From NCBI GenBank assembly GCA_052174475.1, contig JBQMRO010000009.1, positions 5,340 to 69,339 on the forward strand: a DNA stretch of 64,000 bases, read 5' to 3'. The DNA is from Arsenophonus sp052174475 (GTDB taxonomy: Bacteria > Pseudomonadota > Gammaproteobacteria > Enterobacterales > Enterobacteriaceae). The position numbers and the translations under genes were made by a program. Under the pieces are notes generated by a model, which worked only from the letters and a program-made list of their open reading frames with translations, had not been told where the DNA came from and ran no database searches. Shown here piece by piece: positions 61,905 to 64,000 of the stretch; positions within the stretch are counted from its first letter, which is position 1; each line of letters begins with the position of its first letter.

Positions 61905-63215
61905 TTTTCCTAAAATGAGATAAGAGAAGTAGTTTACTTTTTCTAAAGTAAGTTAAAATTTTATCAGAGTCTATATTTTTTAATATATTATACTAATATT
62001 ATAGACATTAAATCTTATGGATTAACTTAAAAATGGTGTGTTTTTCTATTTTATATATTTTTCTGGCAACAATTCCGTTACCTGCTTGCCAAGGTAAGCG
62101 TCAATAAAAATAGCCAGTGTTGCTACATGTAGAATGTATTTTTATGTATCTGTGAAGCAGAAATCATTTTATTAGAGCAGCGAACCATGGTTTTTCGGTT
62201 TTTTTTTTTGAGCTGTCATCTTTAATTCCTTATACACATCCTCAATAATATAGTGTACGTAATTTACGATTCAATAAGAAACTTATTGTAATGTATCAGC
62301 TTAACTCCCTTGTCCGGAATATCGCTAATAAATAGTTTTTGATCATTTTTTCCTGCAACAAAATTTCTGCCGGTACTTCTTAGTTAGGTGGTCATAGTAA
62401 TGATGTACTACAATATTCCTATTCAGTAATTCCGCAGTTTTGACGTGTGGATACCAGTGATCATTTAAGTTAATAGCGCCCAAGCTATTTCACGATTATG
62501 CCGCACCATTTTCGTTTTTTTAAAAATACACTTTCTCTAGTAATATCCGTACTATACTTTCAGAGTAGGTAATACTGTTTCCTGATGCGGATATGTCAAA
62601 AATTAGGAAATCTGGGATTTATCAGGTTATCGCTGTGACGTAGCAGCCAGATGATAGCACCTTAGCAGTGATTTTCCCTTCGACTACTCTTTTTTAAAAA
62701 AAGAGCTCTGCCATAGAACATGTTTAATATCTATAACGCTACGTGTGACGTAGATATGAGGATGCCGATGTTGATCAAGTTGTTGATCACAAGTATTCAA
62801 GGCGTAGAAGATATAAATTTCAATAACCTGTTTGAGTGCCTACTTCAGCATAGCACGAATAACGGTGCGAAACATAGCATTGAGTATCGACGAGTTATTG
62901 TTGAAAAAGGTAAAAGAAGATGGCATAGTGAAAATAATGTTTCTCAGTCTCAGTTGAGTAAAACGTGAGACCTGCAATGATAACCATTGTTCGCTAGCTT
63001 TGACGTCGCATAAACTGCAGACTTTTGACTTACAGATTTAGTAAAAATAGCTATAAAAAGATTTAGGAGAGGTATAGTAGTAATGGCTGGATTACCATAG
63101 ACATGGAAGATCTTGCCACAGGCAAACATTTATTCAACAGATAAAATTAGTCCGCAAGTTGATACTTGTATTGTGTTTTTTTAAGAAATTTATTCCAGAC
63201 ATCATTAAGAGTTAT
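61905..63215 (-). mobile_element. IS91-family transposase relic
   Basis: Minus-strand relic: VINNLINIGILISTSHVAL near 62730-62790 (family LNWHVHLHVSVTRGG), RALFLKKRVVEGK near 62670-62715 (family GVWKPLFFKKKxVEG), a degraded repeat of the NRKR region near 62250-62290, and the 3' border at 61915-61975. The small upstream gene is missing; the element runs straight into an IS256 relic. The plus-strand frame at 62720-62968 is a shadow. Confidence 0.75.
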
Positions 63216-64000
63216 TAGTAAATCTAGTGTATGATGATTAGGCTAAATGGTTTTATCCTGATACTTCATAAATCTATTATCTATCCCTAAATTAGGTGTT
63301 GTTTATTACTAGGATCAGCATATCAGCTCCTCCTTCCTCCTACTTACTTAGCTCCAGTTTTCTGAGTAGGTCAAAAGTAGGTTAAATATTATTAAAAGAG
63401 TTGTTTTTCTTGAGCAAACTTCTTCGTATATGTCAGATTTATAATCTGATACTGTCAAAAACTCGACTAAATTGGATTGTTTATTCTTATTGATGCCAAG
63501 TTGCACTGATGGGAAGTTATAGAATGTCAGCAGCTCTTATTGATCTTTCTCCAGCATCTTCATCGCGCTTGAGGATATGCTGAAACCTTGCTATCAAAAC
63601 ATCAAGGGATTTATATTAGTATCATCAGAGTTCTTTCCTAACTAAATCTCCCGCAGTTATCACCTTAATTTTCGGTGCTAAATGTCTTTATGGAGTGAAG
63701 GAGCATATTAGCTATTTTGTATAGCCAACACAGTCTTGGTGTTGCGTATTCTGAAATATGTTTATCATTACATTCTAAAAACAAAAGTACCGTCTTCCAT
63801 AGCAAGCTCAGGAAATGTAATTAAGCACACCGCTCGCGCAGTCATCCATAGGTTTGGTTCAGTTAGCTTATGACTATCGATAACCATCTTCAACCCTAAT
63901 CTAGCTCATTTATAATCATGCGTAGTTCTACCGATAATAAGCAGCATGCAAAGGCGATAATTTTTCCTGATAAAACGACATATACCTTTACCAAAAAAAT
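63216..64000 (-). mobile_element. IS256-family element, decayed, cut by window end
   Basis: The minus-strand copy starts at its 3' end with AAGAGTTATTAGTAAATCTAG (compare 41905). The RTTNPIES-coding part is near 63460-63490 (AACTCGACTAAATTGGATTG), and it continues past the end of the window. Same orientation as the copy at 1-1192, which it resembles closely at 63770-63830 versus 340-410. Confidence 0.8.

Noticed and set aside
1..64000. A new defence or biosynthetic system hidden in the window
   Set aside because: Apart from known housekeeping genes, everything coding-like that could be read resolves into decayed enterobacterial genes or IS relics, or stays too degraded to support a system.

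Overview
The window looks like a chromosome segment of an insect-associated gammaproteobacterial endosymbiont of the Enterobacterales in mid-reduction. It is AT-rich. Only about 17 intact genes (roughly 16 kb, about a quarter of the window) survive, and all are closest to enterobacterial orthologues in sequence and order. The rest is decayed enterobacterial genes and decayed insertion sequences (IS). A low-density genome such as Serratia symbiotica of Cinara aphids fits best, but a Sodalis-like or Arsenophonus-like symbiont cannot be excluded from sequence reading alone. I saw no rRNA, tRNA or CRISPR array.

Layout. (1) 1-1.2 kb: IS256 relic. 1.4-6 kb: yadG-yadH (ABC exporter) converge on pcnB-folK, fused in one frame and keeping the rare AUU start of pcnB, then a relic of gluQ. 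(2) 6-9.6 kb: IS91, IS1595 and IS256 relics. (3) 9.9-16.8 kb: the E. coli-like block efp / epmB / yjeI relic / groL-groS with a good sigma-32 promoter / fxsA relic / aspA relic. (4) 17-25.4 kb: IS relics (IS256 x3, IS1595, IS481) and unassigned decayed DNA. (5) 25.5-28.4 kb: dnaB-alr and the 5' end of a tyrB relic, cut by IS256. (6) 28.4-32 kb: IS256 and IS91. (7) 32-40 kb: the alaA-lrhA-nuoABCDFG block, entirely pseudogenized, so complex I is lost at this locus. (8) 40-47.6 kb: unassigned relics and nested IS elements. (9) 47.8-50.5 kb: dolP and diaA separated by an IS110 relic. (10) 50.6-55.1 kb: three IS256 relics around sodA. (11) 55.3-61 kb: aroK-aroB-damX-(dam relic)-rpe-(gph relic)-trpS, the E. 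coli order with two genes decayed. (12) 61.5-64 kb: IS1595, IS91 and IS256 relics.

What remains serves core functions: translation (EF-P and its lysine aminomutase, TrpS), protein folding (GroES/EL), replication and its timing (DnaB, DiaA), envelope and division (Alr, DamX, DolP), RNA decay and folate (PcnB/FolK), the shikimate pathway (AroK, AroB), the pentose phosphate pathway (Rpe) and oxidative stress (SodA). Five IS families were recognised by reading relic translations: IS256 (12 copies), IS91 (5), IS1595 (4), IS110 (1) and IS481 (1). Every copy is broken. Decayed DNA, especially the nuo region, contains an unusual number of perfect inverted repeats, including a 50-bp spacerless palindrome. 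These look like products of template-switching mutation.

Pseudogene and IS boundaries are estimates from where recognisable similarity fades. They may be off by tens of bases.
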